A stretch of 64,000 bases of DNA, from the NCBI GenBank assembly GCA_947644645.1, contig CANSAF010000002.1, positions 1 through 64,000 on the forward strand. Reading direction: 5' to 3'. The notes below the pieces were generated by a model. It had not been told where the DNA came from and ran no database searches. It was given only the letters and a program-made list of their open reading frames with translations. Of the stretch, positions 9,192 through 17,386 are shown in pieces. The DNA comes from an uncultured Sporosarcina sp. (GTDB lineage: Bacteria; Bacillota; Bacilli; Bacillales_A; Planococcaceae). The translations under genes were made by a program, and so were the position numbers. The number at the start of each line of letters is the position of its first letter. Within the stretch, counting starts at the first letter, position 1.

Positions 9192-10340
9192 TTGAGAAAT
9201 GAACAAATAGATTTAAAAACTTTGGATACGATTTTTAATAATATGGTTCGTGCGATGGGCCAGTCAAAAGATGATATATATATTATTAGCGAACAGAGCA
9301 GAGTGAATTATGAACAAATGAAGGCAGAATTAGAACAAGTAAAACGTGAAATTGCAATCTTAATTAAGAATAACGATTTACTTGAAGAGCAGAGTCGAAA
9401 GTCACGTTCTCATCTTGCTACTGTTTCGCGGGACTTTAAGAGGTATACTGAGATAGAGGTAAGAGAGGCCTATGAAGGTGCGAATGATTTACGACTCGAA
9501 TTATCAATGAATGAAATGAAAGAAAAACAATTGCGAGCGAGAAGAGATGATTTAGAACGTCGACTCGCTGGCTTATTGGATACAATCGAGCGTGCGGATC
9601 AATTAGTAGGCCAAGTATCTTCCGTCATTAATTACTTAACATCGGATTTGAAAAATGTCGGTGAAGCATTGGAAGATGCCAAACATAAGCAAAATTTTGC
9701 GATTCGAATTATTGAAGCACAGGAAGAAGAAAGAAAAAGATTATCTCGTGACATTCATGACGGACCCGCTCAAATGTTAGCCAATGTATTATTGCGTGCA
9801 GGATTAATCGAAAAGATTTTCAATCAAGAAGGAAAAGATTTCGCAATAAAAGAATTGCAACATTTAAGAGAGAGTGTTCGTTCTACATTAATAGAAGTGA
9901 GACGCGTCATTTTTGATCTTCGTCCAATGGACCTCGATGATTTAGGCGTCGTTCCTGCTTTAAAGAAATATTTATCGATTGTGAATGAGTATGAAGAAGA
10001 TGTTACTGTTGAATTTCATAGTTTTGGAAAAGAAGAACGATTTCAACAAAACATTGAAGTTGCGGTCTTTAGACTTGTTCAAGAAGCGGTGATGAATGCT
10101 TTAAAGCATGGAAAACCAAATAGTATTTCAGTGAAAATTGAATGGCTTCGTGATACATTAAATGTAATCGTAAAAGACGATGGCATTGGATTCGATGTGA
10201 ATGAAGTAAAAGAAAAATCTTTTGGTTTAATCGGTATGCGAGAACGTATTGATTTACTGAAAGGAAATATGAAAATAAATTCGATAAAAGGTAAAGGGAC
10301 AATGATTTTATTTCAATTACCATTGAAAATAGAAGCATAA
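9192..10340 (+). CDS. degS: Two-component sensor histidine kinase DegS
   Basis: Cytoplasmic kinase that phosphorylates DegU and controls degradative enzymes, competence and motility. It has an N-terminal sensory region rich in coiled coil (about residues 20-180), a HisKA_3 segment with the phospho-acceptor histidine in RLSRDIHDGPAQML, and a HATPase_c domain (LVQEAVMNALKHG, DDGIGFD, GLIGMRERI). No membrane segment is present, as in the family. The frame is open from 9156, but I prefer TTG 9192 with GGAGTG just upstream, giving 382 residues, close to the usual 385. degU follows after 21 bases. Confidence 0.93.
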   Translation: MRNEQIDLKTLDTIFNNMVRAMGQSKDDIYIISEQSRVNYEQMKAELEQVKREIAILIKNNDLLEEQSRKSRSHLATVSRDFKRYTEIEVREAYEGANDLRLELSMNEMKEKQLRARRDDLERRLAGLLDTIERADQLVGQVSSVINYLTSDLKNVGEALEDAKHKQNFAIRIIEAQEEERKRLSRDIHDGPAQMLANVLLRAGLIEKIFNQEGKDFAIKELQHLRESVRSTLIEVRRVIFDLRPMDLDDLGVVPALKKYLSIVNEYEEDVTVEFHSFGKEERFQQNIEVAVFRLVQEAVMNALKHGKPNSISVKIEWLRDTLNVIVKDDGIGFDVNEVKEKSFGLIGMRERIDLLKGNMKINSIKGKGTMILFQLPLKIEA

Positions 10341-10361
10341 GTCCAGTAGGAGGAAAAGAAT

Positions 10362-11042
10362 ATGCCAACAACAAAAATTGTCATTATTGATGACCATCAA
10401 TTATTTAGAGAAGGTGTCAAACGTATATTAGATTTCGAAGATTCATTTGAAGTAATTGCAGAAGGAGATGACGGTGCAGAAGTTATTGAACTTTATGAGA
10501 AGCATCGTCCAGATGTTGTTTTAATGGATATTAATATGCCAAGAATGAATGGCGTAGAAGCAACAGATGCATTGCTGAAAAAATACCCAGAAGCAAAAGT
10601 CATTATTTTGTCCATTCATGATGATGGTTCTTACGTGACACATGCTTTAAAGACAGGCGCGCTTGGCTATATGCTGAAAGAAATGGATGCGGATGAAATT
10701 GTAGAAGCGATCAAAGTTGTTTCTGTAGGCGGATCTTATTTACACCCAAAAGTAACGCATAATCTTGTCGAAGAATTTAGACGTTTAAGCGAACGCGAAC
10801 ATAAAGGCGCATTCCAACAAAGTGATATTCGCCGTCCATATCATTTATTAACAAAACGTGAAAGTGAAGTTTTACAATTGTTAACGGATGGACAAAGTAA
10901 CAGAACGATTGGCGAAACATTATTTATTTCTGAGAAAACAGTTAAAAACCATGTATCTAGTATTTTGCAAAAAATGGCTGTTAATGACCGTACACAAGCA
11001 GTTGTAACAGCGATTAAAAATGGCTGGGTAGAAGTTAAATAA
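10362..11042 (+). CDS. degU: Response regulator DegU
   Basis: NarL/LuxR-type transcription regulator, 226 residues. The receiver domain has the acidic pair ([11 protein letters not shown]), the phospho-acceptor aspartate in [13 protein letters not shown] and the conserved lysine in [10 protein letters not shown]. The C-terminal LuxR helix-turn-helix includes [12 protein letters not shown] and [16 protein letters not shown]. Start ATG has AGGAGG upstream. It forms an operon with degS, and with yvyE, degV, comF and the flagellar genes reproduces the B. subtilis regulatory neighbourhood, although here degV lies 16.6 kb away. Confidence 0.96.
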   Translation: MPTTKIVIIDDHQLFREGVKRILDFEDSFEVIAEGDDGAEVIELYEKHRPDVVLMDINMPRMNGVEATDALLKKYPEAKVIILSIHDDGSYVTHALKTGALGYMLKEMDADEIVEAIKVVSVGGSYLHPKVTHNLVEEFRRLSEREHKGAFQQSDIRRPYHLLTKRESEVLQLLTDGQSNRTIGETLFISEKTVKNHVSSILQKMAVNDRTQAVVTAIKNGWVEVK

Positions 11043-11043
11043 G

Positions 11044-11089
11044 TGAAGCTGCCCCAAAAAGTCGAAGTGCAGACTTTTTGGGGCGCTTC
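11044..11089 (+). terminator. Terminator of degSU
   Basis: Perfect 13-bp stem GCCCCAAAAAGTC/GACTTTTTGGGGC extended by GAAGC/GCTTC. The T-tail is poor. The following 130 bases to 11220 are unusually rich in G and T on this strand and hold no gene. Confidence 0.7.
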
Positions 11090-11249
11090 CTGTTTGTGGG
11101 TTTCGTTGAGGTTGTTTTGTTGTGCTCTTTTTGGGAGTTTTTGGCGGTTTTTTTGCATGATTATGCTGTTTTGGGCGATGATGTTGTTTGTGTCATGGAA
11201 TAATGTTCGGTTAGGTTTAGATATTTAGGTTTTAGGAGGAATTATTGAA

Positions 11250-11774
11250 GTGAAGAGATTACGATGGTTGTTATTGTTAGTAGTTGTGTTAGTGTTAGCT
11301 GCTTGTAGTGATAAAGTGGAAGAGCAAGATACGCCTGAACAAGGGGAAGAAGTAGGTTTCAGTTTAACTGGAGATTCTATTGAGGAAGCTGAAAACATTC
11401 CTGAAGATGAAAAGAAAGCAATTTTAGAAGCATTTAATGTATATATTACCTCTTTTAATGAGAAAAATTTGGATGCGTATATGGACATGATTTCAGATCA
11501 TAGCGAGAGTTTTGATAAAGAAGAAGAACTTGAGTATATTGAAACATTTTTTGCAGATTATGATTTAGTACGCGATCCGACTGATATAACAATCGTAAAA
11601 TATCAAGAAGATGAAGCACAAGTATTTTCCACTTTAGGTCATAAATTAAAACAACTTTCTAGCGGACTAGAGAAAGAAGAAAGCGCAAGACAAGTCACGG
11701 TCTTTACGAAAGAAGAAGGCAATTGGAAAGTGAAGTCAGTCCACTCAATTGGCGAAAATCCGACTGCACAATGA
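11250..11774 (+). CDS. Predicted lipoprotein with NTF2-like domain
   Basis: 174 residues starting with GTG, AGGAGGA 9 bases upstream. The first 20 residues form a lipoprotein signal peptide ending in the lipobox LAAC, so the mature protein should be anchored on the outer face of the membrane. After an acidic linker the rest (about residues 55-170) has the pattern of an NTF2-like/SnoaL fold (FNVYITSFNEKNLDAYMDMIS ... AQVFSTLGHK ... GNWKVKSVHSI, quoted in parts). No catalytic residues can be named and no specific function is claimed. It stands alone between the degU and comK terminators. Confidence 0.7.
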   Translation: MKRLRWLLLLVVVLVLAACSDKVEEQDTPEQGEEVGFSLTGDSIEEAENIPEDEKKAILEAFNVYITSFNEKNLDAYMDMISDHSESFDKEEELEYIETFFADYDLVRDPTDITIVKYQEDEAQVFSTLGHKLKQLSSGLEKEESARQVTVFTKEEGNWKVKSVHSIGENPTAQ

Positions 11775-11808
11775 GTGTTTGATGGTTCATTTATATTGAA
11801 ATGAAAAA

Positions 11809-11859
11809 GGGAGATGTTTAGAAAGTCCGAGCTTGGACATTCTAAACACCTCTCTTTTT
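11809..11859 (+). terminator. Bidirectional terminator between lipoprotein gene and comK
   Basis: A 20-base arm (11809-11828) pairs almost fully with 11835-11854 around a 6-base loop, then TTTTT. It serves two convergent genes. Confidence 0.85.
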
Positions 11860-11860
11860 A

Positions 11861-12382
11861 CTATTTAAAATTATGCAAGGAATGAGGCCAAAGATTATTA
11901 AACTGATTATATTTTTCTTGATAATCCCGCTGCAATAAATAAGCCAAAGCAATTTGCCTTTGAACGGTCATTTCAGAAGACTCGAGTTTAACTTTATATT
12001 GGTTTGTTAAGTGAATGATTGTATTTCCTTGTTTATCAGTGCTGAAATTTGTAATCGCGTGTAAAGCAATCCAAATATTTTGGTCGGATGAAGAAGCTAA
12101 GGTAGGAATCATAATGATTGGAAATGAATGATCATAAGCAACAACAATCGGGATCTTTTGTCGATTATTTAAGATTTTTTTCGCATTTTTGGTGGCTACT
12201 TCAAATGATGAGCCATAATATCGACAAGATGCGCGAATGAGATGCATCACTTTTCTAGGATGAACAAATTGTTTATCCCGCTCAATAATGAGTGTTTGTA
12301 GAAAGTTTTCTTTACGAACAGTTTGTAAAATAAGTGTGTTTGTAGAAATTACATAAGATGCTTCAGGTTGATCGATCTTCAT
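11861..12382 (-). CDS. comK: Competence transcription factor ComK
   Basis: Master activator of DNA-uptake genes. The 173-residue protein shows the family core: RASCRYYGSSFE followed by a basic stretch, KIPIVVAYDHSFPI, then PTLASSSDQNIWIALHAI, which corresponds to FPTLSSTRPQCGWISHVHV in B. subtilis ComK. The C-terminus is shorter than in B. subtilis (192 residues). Start ATG has AAGGGGTGAG upstream. It is convergent with the lipoprotein gene. Together with comFA, comFB and comFC elsewhere in the window it suggests, but does not prove, a working competence pathway. Confidence 0.85.
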   Translation of the reverse strand: MKIDQPEASYVISTNTLILQTVRKENFLQTLIIERDKQFVHPRKVMHLIRASCRYYGSSFEVATKNAKKILNNRQKIPIVVAYDHSFPIIMIPTLASSSDQNIWIALHAITNFSTDKQGNTIIHLTNQYKVKLESSEMTVQRQIALAYLLQRDYQEKYNQFNNLWPHSLHNFK

Positions 12383-12595
12383 GAAATACTCACCCCTTAT
12401 TTTATTGTTAATATATTTATTATAGTAGATAAAAGTAATAATGCAATACGAAAGATTGATTAATCGGAATTAAAAGTAATTTTACTTCAGATAAAAATAT
12501 GAAGGTATCTTAGGAAAGACGTATTACTATAAAATGGGATATGGGTGGAGCATGTTTAGCGGTATAGAAAATGAAAAAAGCACATAAAAATAGAA

Positions 12596-12625
12596 GGCGT
12601 CCAATAGCAAAGCTATTGGACAGCC
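12596..12625 (-). terminator. Terminator of M20 amidohydrolase gene
   Basis: Stem GGCGTCCAATAGC with GCTATTGGACAGCC around AAA, then TTCTATTTTTATG on the minus strand. Confidence 0.75.
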
Positions 12626-12638
12626 TCCTACTAACTAA

Positions 12639-13799
12639 TTAGTTAAATTGAATCGCAGCTGCACCTAATGCTTTTGCAGCAGTGAGCATCGCGTTTTCAT
12701 CGATGTCGAATTTCGGATGGTGATGCGGGAAATCATTTTCTGGTTTTGCACCTGTAAAGAAGAATGTGCCAGGGATTTGCTCTAAATAATAAGAGAAATC
12801 TTCTCCGCCCATATGTGGTGCTGTTTCAAGTACATTTTCCTCGCCTAAAATATCTTCTGCAATCTCTTTTAAATAAAGCGTTTCTTTTTCATGATTGACG
12901 ACAGCTGGATAACCGCGTTTGTATTCAATATGGATTGTACAATTATTTGCGAGTGCTGTTCCTTCAACAACACGGCGAATTTCATCTTCCATTAAATCAC
13001 GAATATCAGGTGTGAATGTTCGCACCGTTCCACGAAGTTGAGCTGTGTCAGCAATGACGTTAAATGCGTTTTCTGCGACAAATGAACCAACAGAAAGCAC
13101 AGCAGATTGTACAGGATCTACTCGGCGTGCGACGATTTGCTGTAAATTTGTCACAAGTTGTGAACCGATCACAATCGCATCTTTCGTCTGATGTGGATTG
13201 GCACCATGTCCGCCCGCTCCTTGTACAGTAATTTCAAACATATCTGCCGCGGCCATTGTAGGACCAACTAAATATTCAATCGTTCCTGCTGCTGTTTGCG
13301 ACCAAAGATGTGTCCCGAAAATCACGTCAACACCGTCAAGACAACCATCTTCAATCATTGAAATTGCACCACCTGGCGCGAGTTCTTCCGCATGCTGATG
13401 GATGAAAACAAATTCTCCAGAAAGATCTTCGTGTAATTCATGGATAGCCTTAGCAAGTTGAAGCAAAGTAGCCGTATGTGCATCATGTCCACAAGCATGC
13501 ATAACACCAGGAACAGTCGATTTATAAGGTACATCTTTTTCATCTTGAATTGGCAGTGCATCGAAATCCGCGCGTAGTGCAATGGTTTTTCCTGGTTTAC
13601 CACCTTTGACACGCGCAACGACACCGTTACCGCCAACATTCGCTTGTACGTCAATCCCTAAATCATTATAAAAATCAACGATATACTGCGCTGTTTTCTC
13701 TTCTTTGAAAGAGAGTTCAGGATTCATATGAAGATGTCTTCGAATAATGACCATATCTTCATAGGCGTTTTCTAGTTTTTCAAATAATTGATCTTTCAT
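12639..13799 (-). CDS. M20D family metallopeptidase/amidohydrolase
   Basis: 386 residues of the M20D family (YxeP/HipO/N-acetyl-L-amino acid hydrolases): two-metal hydrolases that remove acyl groups from amino acids or short peptides. Metal-ligand motifs visible are MHACGHDAHTA, HQHAEELAPGG, GTHLW, the lid-domain stretch GAGGHGANPHQTKDAI and MGGEDFSYYL, with a final HHHPKFDIDE. Complete length and intact catalytic residues. A monocistronic unit between its own terminator and hmoB. Substrate is not predictable; N-acetyldiaminopimelate deacetylase is possible but the genetic context does not support it. Confidence 0.88.
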   Translation of the reverse strand: MKDQLFEKLENAYEDMVIIRRHLHMNPELSFKEEKTAQYIVDFYNDLGIDVQANVGGNGVVARVKGGKPGKTIALRADFDALPIQDEKDVPYKSTVPGVMHACGHDAHTATLLQLAKAIHELHEDLSGEFVFIHQHAEELAPGGAISMIEDGCLDGVDVIFGTHLWSQTAAGTIEYLVGPTMAAADMFEITVQGAGGHGANPHQTKDAIVIGSQLVTNLQQIVARRVDPVQSAVLSVGSFVAENAFNVIADTAQLRGTVRTFTPDIRDLMEDEIRRVVEGTALANNCTIHIEYKRGYPAVVNHEKETLYLKEIAEDILGEENVLETAPHMGGEDFSYYLEQIPGTFFFTGAKPENDFPHHHPKFDIDENAMLTAAKALGAAAIQFN

Positions 13800-13887
13800 A
13801 AATAGACTCCTCCTTGAAAATGAATAGCAAAGTTTAGTTATTCTTTATTCTAGCAATCAAAAAATAGACATTCAAGGTAAGAAAAAA

Positions 13888-13920
13888 GAAGTCGCCTCAA
13901 AAATGCATTTGAGACGCTTC
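13888..13920 (-). terminator. Terminator of hmoB
   Basis: Imperfect stem GAAGTCGCCTCAAA / TTTGAGACGCTTC, followed on the minus strand by CTTTTTTC. It follows the hmoB stop by about 12 bases. Confidence 0.65.
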
Positions 13921-13932
13921 TCTAATTTGTCA

Positions 13933-14442
13933 TTAATCATCTTTTTTTGCTTTATAAGTCGTCACATAAGGTGCACTTGAAAACATATGTGGCTTTCTTT
14001 CAAGACCTGTACCTGTTTCATTTGTGGAGAGGAGTTGCTGGTAAGAAAGGGATTCTTGCCATAGGTCAAAGAATATTTTTTTCGACCATTGGGTTAAAAT
14101 AATATACGTATTGGAACCGAGTGGACGAAGTAATCGATAAGCAAGAAAACCAGATTCTTTTTCGATTGGATCGATATGGCTTAATAACCAATGTTCAAAA
14201 ATTGGACGCCCTTCGTCTGTCACTGACACATTATTTAAAGCAAAGAATCCTTCTTCTTCAAAATGACCAGCTGAGCCAATCACATCGTATTTCATGGGTG
14301 TTTGAAAAAGTGAAGGTTCAGTTGTTTCATGAATTAAAAGTGAATTTCCTTTGCCATGCATTGCAATCATTTGTTCATTTTTATATTTCTTACGTAATGA
14401 ATCCATAAAATCCATCGTGCCAGAGGTAATATAAATATGCAA
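13933..14442 (-). CDS. hmoB: Heme-degrading monooxygenase HmoB
   Basis: 169 residues with the same plan as B. subtilis HmoB (YhgC): a short N-terminal segment (MHIYITSGTMDF, LLIHETTEPSLFQ) and a C-terminal ABM ferredoxin-like domain (FFALNNVSVTDEGRPIFEHW, YIILTQWSKKIFFDLWQES, quoted in parts) ending with SAPYVTTYKAK. The family opens the heme ring and releases iron. The conserved asparagine in ALNNVSV and the tryptophan in LTQW match ABM monooxygenases. Its neighbours yhfH and lplJ come from the same part of the B. subtilis genome as yhgC. Confidence 0.85.
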   Translation of the reverse strand: MHIYITSGTMDFMDSLRKKYKNEQMIAMHGKGNSLLIHETTEPSLFQTPMKYDVIGSAGHFEEEGFFALNNVSVTDEGRPIFEHWLLSHIDPIEKESGFLAYRLLRPLGSNTYIILTQWSKKIFFDLWQESLSYQQLLSTNETGTGLERKPHMFSSAPYVTTYKAKKDD

Positions 14443-14640
14443 TTGAATGACCCCCTTATCATTTTTAGTACAGCATGCATCTAATCTCGATTGTATCGGA
14501 AGAGAAGCGATTATAATTAATATAACAGTCCTCTCTAATATTTTCCCTTAATTCGAAATTTAAAACTAAACTGGATCATTTTATGAAAAAAAGTGGGCGG
14601 ATGACTTTTTGGAAGTTTTTTAACGAGGTAAATAAAAAAG

Positions 14641-14676
14641 GCAGCTACAGGACAAGTTGTTCTTTTCCGTAGCTGC
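14641..14676 (-). terminator. Terminator of the yhfH pair
   Basis: Stem GCAGCTAC/GTAGCTGC with further inner pairing, then TTTTTTATTT on the minus strand, 10 bases after the yhfH stop. Confidence 0.85.
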
Positions 14677-14685
14677 TAATTAAGA

Positions 14686-14811
14686 TTATAAAATATTACA
14701 TGCATCGCATTTATTTCCATAACATTCATGTTGTTCAACAATTTCCTCTCCACAAGTCACACATTTTTTTGCCGGCAATTTTTTGAAAAACTCAATGATG
14801 TTTTCAAGCAT
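14686..14811 (-). CDS. yhfH: Small zinc-ribbon protein YhfH (copy 1)
   Basis: 41 residues (MLENIIEFFK at the N-terminus). Two pairs of cysteines, CVTC and CDAC, with further Cys/His in QHECYGNKC, predict one compact zinc site. The sequence closely matches the YhfH family, tiny Bacillales proteins of unknown function next to lplJ. AGGAGG lies 8 bases before the ATG. It is the second gene of a tandem pair and shares about 60% of its residues with the copy at 14848-14973. Confidence 0.85.
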   Translation of the reverse strand: MLENIIEFFKKLPAKKCVTCGEEIVEQHECYGNKCDACNIL

Positions 14812-14847
14812 TATACATTCCTCCTCGCTTTTCATTATGATTAAAAC

Positions 14848-14973
14848 TTAATGGCGGTTGCATTCATCGCAAGTATTCGTATAGCAGTCATGTTGCTCAA
14901 TCATTTCATTTCCGCAAGATTTGCACATTTTAGCAGGTAAGTTTTTGAAAAACTCAATCACGTTCACTAACAT
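14848..14973 (-). CDS. yhfH: Small zinc-ribbon protein YhfH (copy 2)
   Basis: 41 residues (MLVNVIEFFK). It has the same layout as its neighbour: amphipathic start, LPAK linker, CKSC pair and QHDCYTNTCDEC. Its ribosome binding site AAAGGAG precedes the ATG. It is the first gene of the pair, 36 bases upstream of the other. Upstream on the minus strand a TATAAT (15032-15037) and a 10-base palindrome GTACTAGTAC at 14998-15007 may form its promoter and operator; the regulator is unknown. Confidence 0.85.
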   Translation of the reverse strand: MLVNVIEFFKNLPAKMCKSCGNEMIEQHDCYTNTCDECNRH

Positions 14974-15114
14974 ATTTCTCATCTCCTTTGGTCTTCTGTA
15001 CTAGTACTGTTTGGTATATCCACATTGTATTATAATACACAATCAAATGTCAACACTTTTTTAAAGTTTTCAGATAAAATAAGAATGAATTCATTTTGAA
15101 AGGAAGTCATACAT

Positions 15115-16107
15115 ATGTATTTTATTGATAACAAAGGGATTACAGACCCGCAAATTAACCTTGCGATTGAGGAATATGTGTTAAGAAATATGGATGTTGA
15201 AGAGGATTCATTTTTACTGTTTTATATTAACGAACCGTCGATTATTATCGGTAAAAATCAAAACACAATTGAAGAGATTGATACGGATTTTGTAGAGAAA
15301 AATGGCATTAAAGTCGTGCGTCGTTTATCGGGTGGTGGCGCTGTTTATCATGATTTAGGGAATTTGAATTATAGTTTTATTACGAAAGATGACGGGGAAT
15401 CATTCCGTAACTTTAAGAAGTTTACACAGCCTGTTGTGGAAGCACTTGGGAAACTAGGTGTCAAAGCAGAATTAATCGGCCGCAATGATTTACTTGTAGA
15501 TGGACGAAAAATTTCTGGTAACGCACAGTTTGCAACAGGAGGACGTATGTTTAGTCACGGAACATTAATGTTTGATACAGAAATTGATACAGTTGTATCT
15601 GCGTTAAAAGTTCGTAAAGATAAAATTGAATCGAAAGGCATTAAGTCAATCCGCAGTCGTGTCGCAAATATTTCGGAGTTTTTAGAAGAACCAATGTCGA
15701 TCGAAACATTGCGCCTTGAAATTTTAAAATCAATTTTTGATGGGGAAGAAAATATTAAATATAAAGAGTTAACAGAAGAGGATTGGAAAAACATTCATGA
15801 ATTATCAGCAGAACGTTACGCGAACTGGAACTGGAATTACGGAAAATCACCAAAATTCAATATGCAACATTCCCACCGTTTCCCAGTAGGCAGTATCGAT
15901 GTAAGATTGCAAGTGAATAAAGGTGTTATTGAAGACGTCGCGATTTTTGGTGATTTCTTCGGAATCGGCGAAATTGAAAAAGTTCAAGCAGCACTACGCG
16001 GTGTTTCTTATAGTAAGCAAGCAATCGAAGAAGCACTGGCAGGCATTGATGTTCCAAGGTTTTTAGGTGGGATTACAACAGAAGAGTTTGTTCGGTTGAT
16101 TTATTAA
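15115..16107 (+). CDS. lplJ: Lipoate-protein ligase LplJ
   Basis: Activates free lipoate with ATP and attaches it to E2 subunits and GcvH. The 330-residue protein has the BPL/LplA catalytic fold: FYINEPSIIIGKNQNT, the nucleotide-binding RRLSGGGAVYHDLGNLNYSF region and GRNDLLVDGRKISGNAQ with the catalytic lysine, plus the C-terminal accessory domain (FPVGSIDVRL to FLGGITTEEF). Length matches B. subtilis LplJ (331). Start ATG follows AAAGGAAGTC. It is divergent from the yhfH pair, as in B. subtilis. Confidence 0.94.
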   Translation: MYFIDNKGITDPQINLAIEEYVLRNMDVEEDSFLLFYINEPSIIIGKNQNTIEEIDTDFVEKNGIKVVRRLSGGGAVYHDLGNLNYSFITKDDGESFRNFKKFTQPVVEALGKLGVKAELIGRNDLLVDGRKISGNAQFATGGRMFSHGTLMFDTEIDTVVSALKVRKDKIESKGIKSIRSRVANISEFLEEPMSIETLRLEILKSIFDGEENIKYKELTEEDWKNIHELSAERYANWNWNYGKSPKFNMQHSHRFPVGSIDVRLQVNKGVIEDVAIFGDFFGIGEIEKVQAALRGVSYSKQAIEEALAGIDVPRFLGGITTEEFVRLIY

Positions 16108-16113
16108 AAGGGA

Positions 16114-16164
16114 GGCTGGGTAGAAAAGTCGGGAGTGCATGACTTTTCTACTCGGCTTTTTTTT
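16114..16164 (+). terminator. Terminator of lplJ
   Basis: Stem GCTGGGTAGAAAAGTC with GACTTTTCTACTCGGC, then eight T residues. Confidence 0.92.
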
Positions 16165-16207
16165 GTGTGTTGATTTTATGTGTTTGTAGAGGGGTACTTC
16201 GGGGAGT

Positions 16208-16435
16208 TCGGTATGAACTTTGGTGAGTTTATTGTGCTTTAGGTAATTCCGCTTGAACTTTAGACAATTCATTATGAACCTTGGTGAATTCGGGCTTAAC
16301 CTTAGGTAATTAATTGAACTTTAGGTAATTAAGCTCGAACTTTAGGCAATTGGTTATGAACCTTGGTGAATTAAAACATAACTTAAGTTAAATCTTTGAA
16401 CTTCATGCTTAAACTTAGGTGAATTAGTCATCTCG
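16208..16435. repeat. Degenerate tandem repeat of about 20-22 bp
   Basis: About eleven imperfect head-to-tail units built on GAACTTTAGGTAATT and GAACCTTGGTGAATT. Clear units begin near 16213, 16252, 16275, 16298, 16314, 16339 and 16357. No open frame runs across it. It fills the gap between the lplJ terminator and the palindromic repeat at 16436. Confidence 0.7.
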
Positions 16436-16639
16436 CAGTGCCTGTCACTACCACAATTCGCGGAGGGACGCGAATGGATGTCAGTGACAGGTACTGGTGC
16501 GGCTTTCTCCCTTTTTTCTACGCGTTGCGTCAAAGTGAACCTGCCCAGTAACGCGCAAAAAGCTAAAAATCGCATCTCTTCCACGCACCCAACACCGCGA
16601 AACGTACCTAAAAGCCCGCACTTGGCTTTTAGATACAGT
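16436..16639 (+). repeat. Palindromic intergenic repeat element, copy 1 (shortened)
   Basis: It contains the left module (CAGTGCCTGTCACT ... TTCGCGGAGGGACGCGAA ... AGTGACAGGTACTG) and the right end hairpin (CTAAAAGCCCGCACTTGGCTTTTAG), but lacks most of the middle GGTGACAGG module seen in the full copies at 35088, 36106 and 46136. It ends about 40 bases before the response regulator gene. Confidence 0.75.
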
Positions 16640-16681
16640 TTTCCGTTATACTAGACGTATCGTTGAAACAGGAGGTACCTC

Positions 16682-17386
16682 ATGGAGAAGCATCGGATTT
16701 TTATTGTGGAAGATGATCGGAAGATTGCGGAATTGCTTGCAGATACGCTTCGGAAATATCAGTATGACGTTGCGATTGTTGATGATTTTGATCGTGTGAC
16801 GGAAGAAGTATTACAATTCCAGCCACATTTAATTTTACTAGATATTAACTTACCAGCTTATGATGGGTATTACTGGTGTCGCCAGTTAAGAATGCATACG
16901 ACTTGTCCAATTATCTTTATTTCAGCGCGTTCAGGAGATATGGATCAAGTATTTGCTTTGGAAAATGGTGGGGATGATTTTATTACGAAGCCATTCCATT
17001 ATGAAATTGTATTAGCGAAAATTAGAAGTCATTTACGTCGTTCATTTGGTGAATATGCAGCGGTTCAAGCGGAACGAACGATAAAAGTGGGTGTGCTTCA
17101 TTTATATATTGAGCGAATGGAACTGCATCTGCGTGATGAAATCATTCCGCTTCAAAAAAAGGAAGCTGTTATTTTAGAATTATTGATGGAAGCATCACCT
17201 AAAGTTGTGTCCAGAAATCAGTTATTAGAACAATTATGGGATGATGAATCATTTGTAGATGAAAACACATTGAATGTAAATATGACAAGAGTTCGGAAAA
17301 AGCTTGCAGATTATGATGTTTTATCGTCAATTGAAACGGTGCGTGGGGCTGGGTATCGGTTTATTTTGGATGCGAAAGAATCATGA
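16682..17386 (+). CDS. OmpR-family response regulator (BceR type)
   Basis: 234 residues. Receiver domain with FIVEDDRKIAELL, the phospho-acceptor aspartate in ILLDINLPAYDGY, and the lysine in FITKPFHYEI; C-terminal winged helix ending NVNMTRVRKKLADY and IETVRGAGYRF. The first gene of a four-gene unit with a small intramembrane-sensing kinase and a two-part ABC transporter, which is the Bce layout for sensing and resisting cell-wall peptides such as bacitracin. AGGAGG lies 6 bases before the ATG. Confidence 0.92.
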   Translation: MEKHRIFIVEDDRKIAELLADTLRKYQYDVAIVDDFDRVTEEVLQFQPHLILLDINLPAYDGYYWCRQLRMHTTCPIIFISARSGDMDQVFALENGGDDFITKPFHYEIVLAKIRSHLRRSFGEYAAVQAERTIKVGVLHLYIERMELHLRDEIIPLQKKEAVILELLMEASPKVVSRNQLLEQLWDDESFVDENTLNVNMTRVRKKLADYDVLSSIETVRGAGYRFILDAKES

